A DNA stretch of 64,000 nucleotides. Origin: Zunongwangia pacifica (GTDB lineage: Bacteria > Bacteroidota > Bacteroidia > Flavobacteriales > Flavobacteriaceae). The position numbers and the translations under genes are program-made. The DNA is taken from NCBI RefSeq assembly GCF_023499215.1, contig NZ_JAKHSK010000001.1:266714-330713 (forward strand), given 5' to 3'. Positions 54,642 through 63,899 of the stretch are shown here, one piece after another. The notes beneath the pieces were generated by a model that ran no database searches, was not told where the DNA came from, and saw nothing but the letters and a program-made list of their open reading frames with translations. Position 1 is the stretch's first letter. Every line of letters starts with the position of its first letter.

Positions 54642-56090
54642 TTACATTTTTCTGCCTTTGGATTTGACCGGAGTTTTGGCGGTGTTTTGTTGCGCTTGCT
54701 GCTTTTGGTTTTTCGGCGTTTGTTGCCCGGTCTTCAAAGGTTCCTTGATTTTTTTCGTCGCCTCGTTGGTCTTACCTTCGGAATTGACGGCTGTTTGGGT
54801 TTTGTTGGCCTCAACAGGCTGTATTTTGTCTTTCAGCTTGTTCGGGTTGCTGAATGAAAATCCTGTTTTGCCCGTATCCTTATCAAAAGTGATATAGCCT
54901 TGGTATTTCTGTCCTTTCCTGTCAATCAGTCCATTGACATAAACGGTTTGCCCTTCTTTGAATTTCTCGTATTGCTGGTCGGTCAGTTCCTTGCCCCTGA
55001 ATGTTCGGGGCACTTCCTGTGGTTGTCCCTGCTGTTGGGTTTGCGATTGGTTATTGGTACGGCTCCTGTCAAAAAGAAATTCTACAAAACGCTTATCGGC
55101 ATTGTACTGGACATTGGCATTGAAAGGTTCTCCCTTTTTGGAAATCATACCTTCCAATGAAAGCGGTTTTCCATCCAATAATGTCTGCTTTTGTTCTTCA
55201 TTGAGCTTTACACCTTTGATCTCATCGGGGATTTTCATCCATTCCTGCCGTAAGGCGATGACCTCGTTGGTCAACCTGTCAATGCTGATGATGGACGGGA
55301 TTTTCTCATTCGTCTTTGGGTTGGTCAAATCCACTACACGCCCCATATTCCCGGTGTTGAGCAAATTCTCCCTGTCCTCTTTGGTAAATTCGTGACCGAA
55401 GAAAGGAAAATTGAGGTTCGGATCTTTTCGGATACCATGAATGGCAACGACTGCATCACCATTCTCACCGGGCTGAAGCGATAACCTGGCATCCATACGG
55501 GTAACAGCAGTACCCAGGTTAAGGCTTATTGGCATCAGTATATTAGTCTTGTAGCCTTTTAACAGGGTATCGAGTACACCTGCTTTTTCGAGCCTTTCCT
55601 TGTTCAGCCCCAAATTGTTCATTGTCTCCCAATCAATCTGTTCCGGTTTGAAGCGGTATTCACTTGTTTCCGGTGTTGTTTGTGTTGTTTCCATATCTTT
55701 TTTGTTTTCCTGTTGTTGTTCCTTTGGTTCTTTTACCTCGTGTCTGGCCATAAGCGTTTCACCCTCTTTGGAGGGTGTATCCATCTGTTTCTGCATCTCC
55801 TTGGCGGTATCCACCGCTTCTGATGCAGGGACTTTAAAGAATGAGAAGTGAGTGGGATCTTTGAGCTGTCGCCAAAAATTGGAGAAGAAGTTGTAGAATA
55901 TATCCCCGCTCTTGTCCACCCGCATGAACTGGCCCTGGTTCTTTTTGTTGGCATCCACGGTTTCCAGTTCGCCGTTTTTACCGATGCCCTTGACGGCTTG
56001 GATTTTCTTTTTCTCCTTATCCATTACCAGCAGAATATCCGATAGCTGTTCGGGATATTCCTGCGGATTTTTGATAGTTTCTTCACTCAT
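54642..56090 (-). CDS. DUF3945-domain protein
   Basis: About 482 residues. The N-terminus has LLVMDKEKKKIQAVKGI. The middle holds repeats of the DUF3945 type (LSLEGMISKKGEPFNANVQYNADKRFVEFLFD and VYVNGLIDRKGQKYQGYITFDKDTGKTGFSF). A Lys/Gln/Thr-rich, probably disordered tail follows. The start may be this ATG or one nine bases upstream. It is always adjacent to topB in these elements. Its role is unknown, perhaps as a DNA-binding partner. Confidence 0.8.
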   Translation of the reverse strand: MSEETIKNPQEYPEQLSDILLVMDKEKKKIQAVKGIGKNGELETVDANKKNQGQFMRVDKSGDIFYNFFSNFWRQLKDPTHFSFFKVPASEAVDTAKEMQKQMDTPSKEGETLMARHEVKEPKEQQQENKKDMETTQTTPETSEYRFKPEQIDWETMNNLGLNKERLEKAGVLDTLLKGYKTNILMPISLNLGTAVTRMDARLSLQPGENGDAVVAIHGIRKDPNLNFPFFGHEFTKEDRENLLNTGNMGRVVDLTNPKTNEKIPSIISIDRLTNEVIALRQEWMKIPDEIKGVKLNEEQKQTLLDGKPLSLEGMISKKGEPFNANVQYNADKRFVEFLFDRSRTNNQSQTQQQGQPQEVPRTFRGKELTDQQYEKFKEGQTVYVNGLIDRKGQKYQGYITFDKDTGKTGFSFSNPNKLKDKIQPVEANKTQTAVNSEGKTNEATKKIKEPLKTGQQTPKNQKQQAQQNTAKTPVKSKGRKM

Positions 56091-56119
56091 GATATTCATT
56101 TTTTAATGCTGTTATTTTC

Positions 56120-56168
56120 CGAAAGTAGATGAAGTGGGTACGTTATGGCAGTAGCTGTCCCTCAGTGG
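56120..56168 (-). promoter_or_regulatory. DUF3945-topB promoter with CCACTGA box
   Basis: On the minus strand CCACTGAGGG (56159-56168) lies about 45 bp before the -7-like TACTTTCG (56120-56127). The traE promoter has CCACTGAAAG at nearly the same distance. It is likely an ICE-wide regulatory box. Confidence 0.4.
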
Positions 56169-56177
56169 CACAGTTTG

Positions 56178-56486
56178 TCATTTATTGTCCTTCGTTCGTT
56201 GCAGGGGGGTACTGAAACTTTCCCTGATGAACTGGTGTACATCCGATAATTTATAGTACAGTTTTCCGCTGATGGTGTAATAGGGCAGTTTGCCGGACGA
56301 GCGGTATCGCTGCAAGGATCGGTGGCTAATTTTGAGCATTTGGAGTAGATCCTGGTTGTCCAATAGTTCTTCGCCGTCAATACTGTTGCGTTGTTTTTGT
56401 ATATCCGTGATGTGTTCTTTCAGAATATCGAAACGCTCCATGATGCGCTCCATCCACTTGGTAAATTCCATTCTGTCTATGTTCAT
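56178..56486 (-). CDS. Helix-turn-helix, excisionase-like protein
   Basis: 102 residues: a helical N-terminus and a C-terminal HTH with LLDNQDLLQMLKISHRSLQRY and LYYKLSDVHQFIRE. Same family as the pair at 3.9-4.5 kb. It lies 11 bp downstream of a second HTH gene. Confidence 0.8.
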   Translation of the reverse strand: MNIDRMEFTKWMERIMERFDILKEHITDIQKQRNSIDGEELLDNQDLLQMLKISHRSLQRYRSSGKLPYYTISGKLYYKLSDVHQFIRESFSTPLQRTKDNK

Positions 56487-56497
56487 GGCGGTACGTT

Positions 56498-56851
56498 TTA
56501 TTGTTTTCCAGACTTTATTTCTCTTCCTTTTTCGACATAGCTTTTCCCTTTTGCCATAAGCTCTTTGATATATTCCTCACTGGTCTTTACAGCGTTGGCA
56601 TTGAGCATGTCCTTTATAGCCCCTATAGTGTAGTAGTATTGCCCATATATCTTGGAATAGGCGATTTCGCCTTTGGTGCGCATACGCCACAGCGTTTTTT
56701 CACTGATATGCAGGTACTGGCAGACTTCGTGGTTATTGAGCCACAGGCTGTCATAGCTGGTGTCTTCAAGTTTCAGGAGGTACTCACTGATGGATTTGAT
56801 CCGCTCATTGAGCTGTTTCCATGCTTCCTCTTCAATGGTTATGATTTTCAT
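56498..56851 (-). CDS. Helix-turn-helix, excisionase-like protein
   Basis: 117 residues from the ATG at 56851, chosen over an upstream ATG (56926) because MKIITIEEEAWKQLNERI is the family-like start and a dyad with promoter character lies just upstream. The HTH is LWLNNHEVCQYLHISEKTLWRMRTKG followed by YYTIGAIKDML. Probably a transfer or excision regulator, controlled by the start-codon dyad and perhaps by RteC. Confidence 0.8.
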   Translation of the reverse strand: MKIITIEEEAWKQLNERIKSISEYLLKLEDTSYDSLWLNNHEVCQYLHISEKTLWRMRTKGEIAYSKIYGQYYYTIGAIKDMLNANAVKTSEEYIKELMAKGKSYVEKGREIKSGKQ

Positions 56852-56880
56852 TGTACAGTTCCTTAATGTCCACTGTACAA
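56851..56880 (-). promoter_or_regulatory. Inverted repeat at HTH start codon
   Basis: TTGTACAGT (56851-56859) is perfectly complementary to ACTGTACAA (56872-56880), with a 12-base spacer and half-sites 21 bp apart. The proximal arm touches the ATG. RteC of CTnDOT is known to bind an inverted repeat upstream of the equivalent xis2c gene, so this is a good candidate for RteC or self-binding. Confidence 0.6.
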
Positions 56881-57059
56881 AATTGGGGTGTTTGTCCGGG
56901 GCTGTCTTCCGATAGGTGTCTATCAAAAAGGCATTTTTTTTGAATTTTTTGCAGTTGGGTCAACGTGCTGTTTTTTAATGGTTTTTCCTATTTCTGTGCC
57001 GATGGCCGAACACCAAAAAAACAAATCTGTCCATATACACCTATAGGCAAATAAGTAAA

Positions 57060-57088
57060 AAAGGACAGCATCACCGGTGCTGTCCTTT
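57060..57088 (-). terminator. Terminator of second rteC
   Basis: AAAGGACAGCA (57060-57070) pairs perfectly with TGCTGTCCTTT (57078-57088). On the minus strand a T-run follows. It lies 26 bp after the rteC stop. Confidence 0.85.
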
Positions 57089-57113
57089 AATTAAGGGGAG
57101 AAGATAAAATTCG

Positions 57114-57965
57114 TTAATGGTCTTCCTTGTCCATGTATTCCTCCAAACTGTATCTCAGTTGGTCCAAGAACAAGGTACGTGAGCCGGCCCGGGTCTTCAT
57201 ACGGTGGAAGCTGTTATGGATGTCATTGAGCGAAACACGGAAGAGGATTTGGAATACCAGGCTGATTTTCCGGATTCCTATCTTTCCGTGCGAAATGGCA
57301 TCGGAAGCATGGAGGGCATAAATCAGTTCAATAAGGGCATTCTTTGTCTGTGTCCAGAAAATATCTTTGGTTTCGGCATTCTGCAACAGGATGTCGGGGT
57401 TCTGTTCAGGGTTTAATTTGGTTGTTAGATAATTGTAGATGAGTTCGTTGGCTACGATTTTGGCCACCTTGTAATCGAAGTATGTAGAAAATTTGGGGTC
57501 TATTTCAAATACATAACTGTTCAGCCCATCATGGTAGTTTATGTTTCCCCGCATAAAATAGCTTTCGTCCCGGTCGGTTCTGCCGGAACGGTAGTACCTG
57601 TAAAAAGTCGAGCTGCAAACATGCTCCTTATATTCCTGTGTCAGTCCCCGGAGCTGTAAAGCATAATAATTTTGGTTCAAATTTCCATTATCCACGGGAC
57701 AGGCCGTTTCAATCCGATATACTTTATTGTAGTAAATAAGTTTCCCGAGAATATTCGGCTTTACCTGTTTGAAGAAATGGATTTCTTCATCCTTGGTGGA
57801 AAAACCTTTTCCTACCACTTTCTCTTTCAGTGTGCACAACAACTCCTGAAGATATACCGTCATTTTAAATGCCTCATCTATGAAACTGGTTGTATTTGCG
57901 GACAATTTTCTTTCCTGCTCCTGGATTTCGGCAACTATGTTGTTCAAAGTATCTTTCATAGCCAA
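57114..57965 (-). CDS. rteC: RteC-family regulator
   Basis: 283 residues, paralogous to the protein at 40.9 kb: FSTKDEEIHFFKQVKPNILGKLIYYNKVYRIE, FYRYYRSGRTDRDESYFMRGNINYHDGLNSYVFEIDPKFSTYFDYKVAKIVANE (positions about 115-170) and a C-terminal HTH-like WTQTKNALIELIYALHASDAI. It is the last ICE-type gene before chromosomal DNA. It probably regulates the neighbouring HTH/excision genes. Confidence 0.88.
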   Translation of the reverse strand: MAMKDTLNNIVAEIQEQERKLSANTTSFIDEAFKMTVYLQELLCTLKEKVVGKGFSTKDEEIHFFKQVKPNILGKLIYYNKVYRIETACPVDNGNLNQNYYALQLRGLTQEYKEHVCSSTFYRYYRSGRTDRDESYFMRGNINYHDGLNSYVFEIDPKFSTYFDYKVAKIVANELIYNYLTTKLNPEQNPDILLQNAETKDIFWTQTKNALIELIYALHASDAISHGKIGIRKISLVFQILFRVSLNDIHNSFHRMKTRAGSRTLFLDQLRYSLEEYMDKEDH

Positions 57966-58519
57966 AGACTTTAATTCTACATGTACCTATCTATATGCAA
58001 ATATTAGCTTTTATAATAAATTTCTTTCATGATATAATCCGAAGTCAGGAAAGATTTTTTTTATGGAAGCACGATAAAACAACTTCCGAAACCTCAAAAA
58101 AAGGTGGGGGGAACAAGGCATAAAAAAATGAATTTCATCAAGAAAATTCATTATCTTTATCCTTGATTTACAAGGAAATTGAGTGAAGATGAATGCAGTA
58201 AGCACCATTACTAAATCGTTACTGACAACGATAGCCTATCCCGTAAACCACTCATTATAAGTTCTCTTTAGCTTTTCTGAATTTTTTTACTAAAAAAACT
58301 AAAATTGAAAGAATTCACATTTTGACAAAATTCTAATCCATTTATCATAAATAATAAGTTAATAGTAAAATAATAGGTGTTATTTGGGTAAATTCTTGTT
58401 TTTGATTTCTATTGAAAAAATAATTAGTTCTGAAATTATTAGAGGTGTAAATTATAATGTTTTGTTAATATAAAATTAATTAACATTTTTGCTGCTAAGG
58501 CTAATCTAATTGTTATACA
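57966..58519. other. Intergenic region holding the probable ICE right end
   Basis: Sequence becomes markedly AT-rich through this 554-bp stretch. No gene and no clear att repeat are visible. The ICE/chromosome junction should lie here because ICE genes end at 57,965 and chromosomal susC begins at 58,520. Confidence 0.5.
58462..58491 (+). promoter_or_regulatory. susC promoter
   Basis: A TTG at 58462-58464 and a -7-like CATTTTTG at 58484-58491 are separated by 19 bp, the Bacteroidetes -33/-7 spacing. The susC ATG follows 28 bp downstream. Confidence 0.55.
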
Positions 58520-61500
58520 ATGAAAAAAAAGTTACTTTTATTATTTACACTTTTTATGGTGTTGGCTGTGCAAATAATACATGCTCAGCAAAAAACAGTA
58601 TCCGGTAAAATTTTAGATGAAAATGGTCTCCCTTTACCGGGTGTTAATGTTATTGAGGAAGGAACCTCAAATGGTACGCAAACAGATTTTAACGGTGATT
58701 ATACTATTGCTGTAAAAACAGGTGCTACTTTAATTTTTAGTTATGTTGGTTTTATAACTCAAAAAACTGTAGTTGGAGAAAGAGATGTATACGATTTAAC
58801 GCTCAAAACCGATTCCGCTGCATTGGATGAGGTGCTTGTAGTGGCATTTGGTACGGCGACAAAAGAATCTTTTACAGGATCGGCAAGCACAATTGAAGCT
58901 GAGCAGTTAGAACAAAGATCTCTAACTTCTCCTTTATCTGCTATTGAGGGTAATTCTACAGGTGTGCAAATTTTGTCTGCTTCCGGTCAACCGGGTTCTT
59001 CACCCAGTATTGTTATTAGGGGGGTAGGAACCTTGAATGGTGAAACAGACCCATTAATTATTGTAGATGGCGTTCAATTTGAAGGGGCATTAAATTCTCT
59101 TAATCAGAATGATATAAAGTCAATGACTGTTTTGAAAGATGCAGCTTCTACCTCTCTTTATGGGTCCAGAGCTGCTAACGGTGTAGTTTTGATTACTACT
59201 AAAAGCGGTAAAGGTAAGCAGGAGCTAAGAGTTAATATAGATTCGCAGGTAGGGGTGATCAATAGAGCAATACCACTTTATGACAATGTGAATCCACAGG
59301 AATATTATGAGCTTATGTGGCAAAGTTATAAGAATTCTTTGGATGTAGATAACCCTGCAGCTGAGGCCTCAGCAACTATTTTTAATCGCTTAGGGTATAA
59401 TCCATTTAATGTGCCTAATGATCAAATTGTTCAGGAGAATGGACAAATAAATCCGAATGCTGAAGTTATATTTAAAGGTTTGGATTGGTATGGGGCTTTG
59501 GAGAGAACAGGTAAGAGACTTTTTAATTCAGCCGATGTTTCCGTAGGTGGTGAAAATCATAATGTCTTTTTTTCTATTTCTAACCTAAAGGAAGAAGGTT
59601 ATGTGGTTACTAGTGATTTTGAAAGAACAACAGGAAGGTTGAAAGCCGATTTTACGCCTACAGATTGGTTAACGCTTGGAGGTAATATTAATATGTCACT
59701 TTCAAGTTCTAATGGTCCTTCTTCGAGAGGAAGTTCAATAGCAAACCCCTTCGGATTTGCAAAAAATATGGGGTCTATATATCCTGTTTATATAGTAGAT
59801 CCACAAACTGGTGATTATATAAGGGATGCCGCTGGAAATTTACAATATGATAGAGGAGAGGGATATCCTGACTATGGAATTCAATCTAGACCAACAAATG
59901 TAGGTAGGCACGCAATTGAAGAGGTTTTACTCAATAATGATAAAAAAGAGATCAATAATTATGGGATTCGTTTAAATGCCGGTTTTCAAATCATTGAAGG
60001 GTTGAAAGTGAACTTATTGTATGGTCAAGATATAAATGATTACATCAACAAGAGATATGAGAATAATTTGGTTGGTGATGGACAACCTGCTGGTAGATAT
60101 AGGGAAACAAGGTATAGGAGAAATGTAGAAAATTTCAATCAAATTTTGAACTATAATAAATCTATAGGGAATCATAATTTTGACTTGACGTTAGGGCATG
60201 AAAGTTTTGAAAGAACATATTCTGAAGTATTTGGTTTTAAAAATACTCAGACTGCTGAAGGAATCTATGAGTTTGATAATTTCTCTACGATTGCTTCATT
60301 AGATGGATATACTTCAGATAAGACGTTAGAAGGATATTTTTCAAGACTAAATTATAATTTTAGAGAAAAATATTATTTAAGTGCATCGGTTCGAAGAGAT
60401 GGTTCTTCTGTATTTAACAAAAATGTAAGATGGGGAAATTTCTATTCTATCGGCGGTGCATGGAGAATTGATCAAGAAAATTTCATGTCTGCTGTGAGTT
60501 TTGTTAATAATTTAAAGCTAAGAGCGTCCTATGGAGAAGTAGGGAATGATGATCTAAATGATTATTATATTTCACAACCAAGGTATTCTTTGTTGCCTAA
60601 CGCGGGTAACCCAGGAATTTTTTGGTCTGACTTAGGGAATAGTGCTTTGACTTGGGAAACTGTAGAAAGTTGGGATGTAGCATTAGAGTTTGACCTATTT
60701 GATTATAGATTAAGCGGTTCTTTTGAATATTATAAGAGAAATTCATCAGATCTATTGTACAATGTTCCTTTGCCAATATCAATGGGGTTAAATGAAGGTC
60801 CTGCTAACATTGGAGATATGTATAACGAAGGATTTGAATTAGGTTTGGAAGGTATTCTTATTGATGGGGACAATTTTAGGTGGAATTTAGGGCTAGATTT
60901 CTCTACATATAAAAATGAAATTACCTCACTGCCAAATCCATTTGTTGATGATTCTAAGCGATGGATAGAAGGTAGGTCAAGATATGATTTTTATTTATAT
61001 GACTATGCTGGTGTAGATCCAGATAATGGGGATGCATTGTATTTTGCTTATCAGGAAGATCCTGAAACTGGCGAAAATGTGGCAGTTTTAAATGAAGATG
61101 GAGAACATGTTAAGCTAACAGATCCTAACGATGCAAACAGAACTTATGTTGGAGCCACCGCTATCCCGGATTTGATAGGTTCTATAAGAAATCAGTTTAA
61201 CTACAAAGGTTTTGGATTAAATTTCTTATTTACATATCAAATAGGCGGAGAAATTCTAGATTATGGATATGCTAATATGATGCACGAAGGTGCTTATGGG
61301 GAGTCAATGCATCCAGATGCTTTGAATGCTTGGAAGAAACCTGGTGACCAAACAAATGTTCCTAGGTTAGAAAATGGTAATACAGATTTAGCACCTTCTT
61401 TATCTTCAAGATGGCTTACAGATGCTTCCTTTTTCTCATTAAAGAATGTGAATTTATCTTATAATTTTAATAATGATTTAATAGATAGTATTGGTGTTTC

Positions 61501-61651
61501 GAACTTACGTTTATATGTATCAGCAGAAAATTTGTTTCTGTTGTCAGAAAGAAAAGGTTTAAATCCTCAATATAATCTTTCAGGTACACCAAGTGGAAAT
61601 GATTATAATCCGAGTAGAGTGATTTCAGTTGGAGTAAACATTGCGTTTTAA
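58520..61651 (+). CDS. susC: SusC/RagA-family TonB-linked outer-membrane protein
   Basis: 1043 residues: a signal peptide (ending IIHAQQ), a CarboxypepD_reg-like domain (VSGKILDENGLPLPGVNVIEEG), a TonB-box region (DEVLVVAFGTATKESFTG) and a plug with the SusC signature DPLIIVDGVQFEG and LKDAASTSLYGSRAANGVVLITTKSG (positions about 180-235). A 22-strand barrel ends in VISVGVNIAF with terminal Phe. It imports glycans or peptides with the SusD-like lipoprotein that follows. AT-rich codon use contrasts with the ICE. Confidence 0.95.
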   Translation: MKKKLLLLFTLFMVLAVQIIHAQQKTVSGKILDENGLPLPGVNVIEEGTSNGTQTDFNGDYTIAVKTGATLIFSYVGFITQKTVVGERDVYDLTLKTDSAALDEVLVVAFGTATKESFTGSASTIEAEQLEQRSLTSPLSAIEGNSTGVQILSASGQPGSSPSIVIRGVGTLNGETDPLIIVDGVQFEGALNSLNQNDIKSMTVLKDAASTSLYGSRAANGVVLITTKSGKGKQELRVNIDSQVGVINRAIPLYDNVNPQEYYELMWQSYKNSLDVDNPAAEASATIFNRLGYNPFNVPNDQIVQENGQINPNAEVIFKGLDWYGALERTGKRLFNSADVSVGGENHNVFFSISNLKEEGYVVTSDFERTTGRLKADFTPTDWLTLGGNINMSLSSSNGPSSRGSSIANPFGFAKNMGSIYPVYIVDPQTGDYIRDAAGNLQYDRGEGYPDYGIQSRPTNVGRHAIEEVLLNNDKKEINNYGIRLNAGFQIIEGLKVNLLYGQDINDYINKRYENNLVGDGQPAGRYRETRYRRNVENFNQILNYNKSIGNHNFDLTLGHESFERTYSEVFGFKNTQTAEGIYEFDNFSTIASLDGYTSDKTLEGYFSRLNYNFREKYYLSASVRRDGSSVFNKNVRWGNFYSIGGAWRIDQENFMSAVSFVNNLKLRASYGEVGNDDLNDYYISQPRYSLLPNAGNPGIFWSDLGNSALTWETVESWDVALEFDLFDYRLSGSFEYYKRNSSDLLYNVPLPISMGLNEGPANIGDMYNEGFELGLEGILIDGDNFRWNLGLDFSTYKNEITSLPNPFVDDSKRWIEGRSRYDFYLYDYAGVDPDNGDALYFAYQEDPETGENVAVLNEDGEHVKLTDPNDANRTYVGATAIPDLIGSIRNQFNYKGFGLNFLFTYQIGGEILDYGYANMMHEGAYGESMHPDALNAWKKPGDQTNVPRLENGNTDLAPSLSSRWLTDASFFSLKNVNLSYNFNNDLIDSIGVSNLRLYVSAENLFLLSERKGLNPQYNLSGTPSGNDYNPSRVISVGVNIAF

Positions 61652-61673
61652 AAAAACTATAAAAGATATTATA

Positions 61674-63296
61674 ATGAAAATATTTAATAAATTTCGTTTT
61701 TCTTTAAGCTTGATATTAGTCATATTGATTAATTTTAGTTGTTCAGAAGACTTCTTAGATAATGTGCCAACAGATGCGATTTCTGCTGAAGATGCTTTAT
61801 CTAGTCCGGAAAATATGATGCTAGTGCTAAACGGGCTTCATAGGCAAATGTATTCACAAGCTCAATTACCGGGCTCTTCATCTAGTAGAAGTGGTGAAAG
61901 TCATTTTATTCCGTCTTTGGATGCTATGGGGGGGAATATCATACATTCATCTCCTGGAAATGGGTGGATGACTTCAGATTTACAGTGGCTTACTCATACA
62001 AATCCAACGTATACTACCGTGTATAATTTTTGGTACCAGCGATATCATTTTATAGCAAGCTCTAATTCAATAATTAATACAGTTTTAGGCGGAGATTTTA
62101 CAGAGGGACCAGAACTAAATAATATTTTAGGTCAGGCTTACGCGTACAGAGCGTGGTCTTATCTTAGATTAGTTACAACCTATGCTAAAGGTTATATTAT
62201 TGGTAATCCTTCTACAGATCCTGGGGTACCTCTAGTTTTTGCAACCGCATCACCTTATGATAGTGCTCCAAGAGCTACTGTAGAAGAAGTTTATAATCAA
62301 ATGGAACAGGATATTAACGAAGCTATCGGTTATCTTGAAAATGCTAGTAGCCCAGCTAATAAATCTCATATTTCTTTAAATGCCGCCTATGGTATTAAGG
62401 CAAGAATAGCTTTGTCTAAGGGGGATTGGCAAACAGTGGTAGAAGCTGCCGCTTTAGCTAGAGAAGGTTTTCCTTTGTTGAATAAATCACAATGGTTATC
62501 TGGTTTTAATACTTATGATTTATCTGAAGTTATTTGGGGCGGGAGAGTTATAGATAGTGAGACAAATTATTATCAATCTTATTTCTACTATATATCTCCA
62601 ACTTTTAATGGAAGTCAAAATAGGAGTAATCCAAAGATTATTAGTAGTGAGCTATATAATATGATTCCCGAAACGGATTATAGAAGCGAAGCATGGCTTC
62701 CATTAGCTCCAAATACAAACCCTTCTGCATCAAATGGAAAAGGGGGGAGTTATGAGTCTGACCCAAATTATGATTCAGAAGATGAATTTTGGGATGCTTG
62801 GTCCGCTATAATTAATAAATATGGTATGACAACCGGGCACAATACCCATCCTTATATGACCGTTAAGTTTTTGCAGAAAAATCCGGGTACTATTGATCCT
62901 GATGATGTAATATATATGAGATCTTCAGAAATGTACCTTATGGAGATTGAGGCACTTGCTATGATGAATCAAATTAGTGAAGCTCAGGAGTTGTTACAAG
63001 AATTCGGTGAATCAAGAGATTCAGCTTTTGAGGCATCTCAATTTGCAACACAGGATGAATTAATGGAGCAAGTAAAATTCCAGAGAAGAGTTGAGTTGTG
63101 GGGAGAAGGTTTTAGTTTTCATGATCATATTAGATGGGATGATCCTTTAGATCAAAGTAATTCCGGTGCGGCCAAAGTGTTGTATCAAGATGGATTTTTC
63201 CAAGAACGACCATCTCAAAATGATGATTGGATTTGGAAAATACCGCAGGCGGAAATTGATGCTAATCCTTACATCAGTATTTCTGACCAGAATTAG
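61674..63296 (+). CDS. susD: RagB/SusD-family nutrient-binding lipoprotein
   Basis: About 540 residues. The ATG at 61674 gives a proper lipoprotein signal (FSLSLILVILINFSC, lipobox NFSC). An earlier ATG inside susC would add charged residues. SusD features are SEDFLDNVPTDAISAEDALSSPENM, TPR-like AYAYRAWSYLRLV and C-terminal MRSSEMYLMEIEALAM with RRVELWGEGFSFHDHIRW. It caps the SusC channel at the cell surface. No enzyme gene for a polysaccharide locus follows. Confidence 0.93.
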   Translation: MKIFNKFRFSLSLILVILINFSCSEDFLDNVPTDAISAEDALSSPENMMLVLNGLHRQMYSQAQLPGSSSSRSGESHFIPSLDAMGGNIIHSSPGNGWMTSDLQWLTHTNPTYTTVYNFWYQRYHFIASSNSIINTVLGGDFTEGPELNNILGQAYAYRAWSYLRLVTTYAKGYIIGNPSTDPGVPLVFATASPYDSAPRATVEEVYNQMEQDINEAIGYLENASSPANKSHISLNAAYGIKARIALSKGDWQTVVEAAALAREGFPLLNKSQWLSGFNTYDLSEVIWGGRVIDSETNYYQSYFYYISPTFNGSQNRSNPKIISSELYNMIPETDYRSEAWLPLAPNTNPSASNGKGGSYESDPNYDSEDEFWDAWSAIINKYGMTTGHNTHPYMTVKFLQKNPGTIDPDDVIYMRSSEMYLMEIEALAMMNQISEAQELLQEFGESRDSAFEASQFATQDELMEQVKFQRRVELWGEGFSFHDHIRWDDPLDQSNSGAAKVLYQDGFFQERPSQNDDWIWKIPQAEIDANPYISISDQN

Positions 63297-63325
63297 TAAT
63301 AAAATCATTTTATTTTAGTAACGCG

Positions 63326-63382
63326 AATTTTTAAACAAAAAACCAGTGAAGTCGAACTTCACTGGTTTTTTGTTTAAAAATT
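63326..63382. terminator. Long perfect bidirectional terminator
   Basis: A 27-bp perfect stem (63326-63352 with 63356-63382) with a CGA loop contains A-tract and T-tract ends on both strands. It lies between the convergent susD and the rnhB remnant. Confidence 0.88.
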
Positions 63383-63462
63383 AAGTACTTAAAACATACA
63401 AAACCTCAGAGGATAATCAGTCTGTATTTCAATTAAGAAATTTCATTAATGACTAAATATTT

Positions 63463-63899
63463 CTATAATATAAGTTCAAGTTGTTCCGAAAGAAATCTAA
63501 AGCTTTTTCGGTGGTATTTTGTTATTCCATATTTCCTGATGGCTTCACGATGTTCTTTAGTAGGATAACCTTTGTTTTTCTTCCAGTTATACAGCGGAAA
63601 TTCTTCATATACTCATCTCGATAGGTTTTTGCTAAACTCGAAGCAGCCGCTATACTCATATATTTATCATCTCCTTTAATAATGCATTCATAAGGAATAT
63701 TTCTGAAAGGTTTAAATCGATTGGCCTCTACAATAATATGCTCTGGGTAGGGTTTTAGTTTTTCTATGGATTGATGCATGGCCAGAATGGAGGCATTTAG
63801 TATGTTTATTTTATCGATAGTTTCCATAAATATGTGAGTAACTCGATAAGAAGCGCAATTATTCTCAATAATTTCTCTTAGAAATGATTTAAACTTTTT
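63463..63899 (-). pseudogene. rnhB: rnhB (ribonuclease HII) remnant, frameshifted and 5'-truncated
   Basis: Minus-strand translation gives KSFLREIIENNCASYRVTH, IDKINILNASILAMH, EHIIVEANRFKPF and [24 protein letters not shown], all from the second half of RNase HII. After YMK the frame shifts and continues as [20 protein letters not shown] and KYHRKSFRF, stopping at 63463-63465. This fits a 3n+1 deletion, for example between AAGAA repeats. Homology ends abruptly at a TAA (63900-63902) where foreign sequence begins. The first half with its catalytic acidic residues is missing from this side. Confidence 0.8.
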
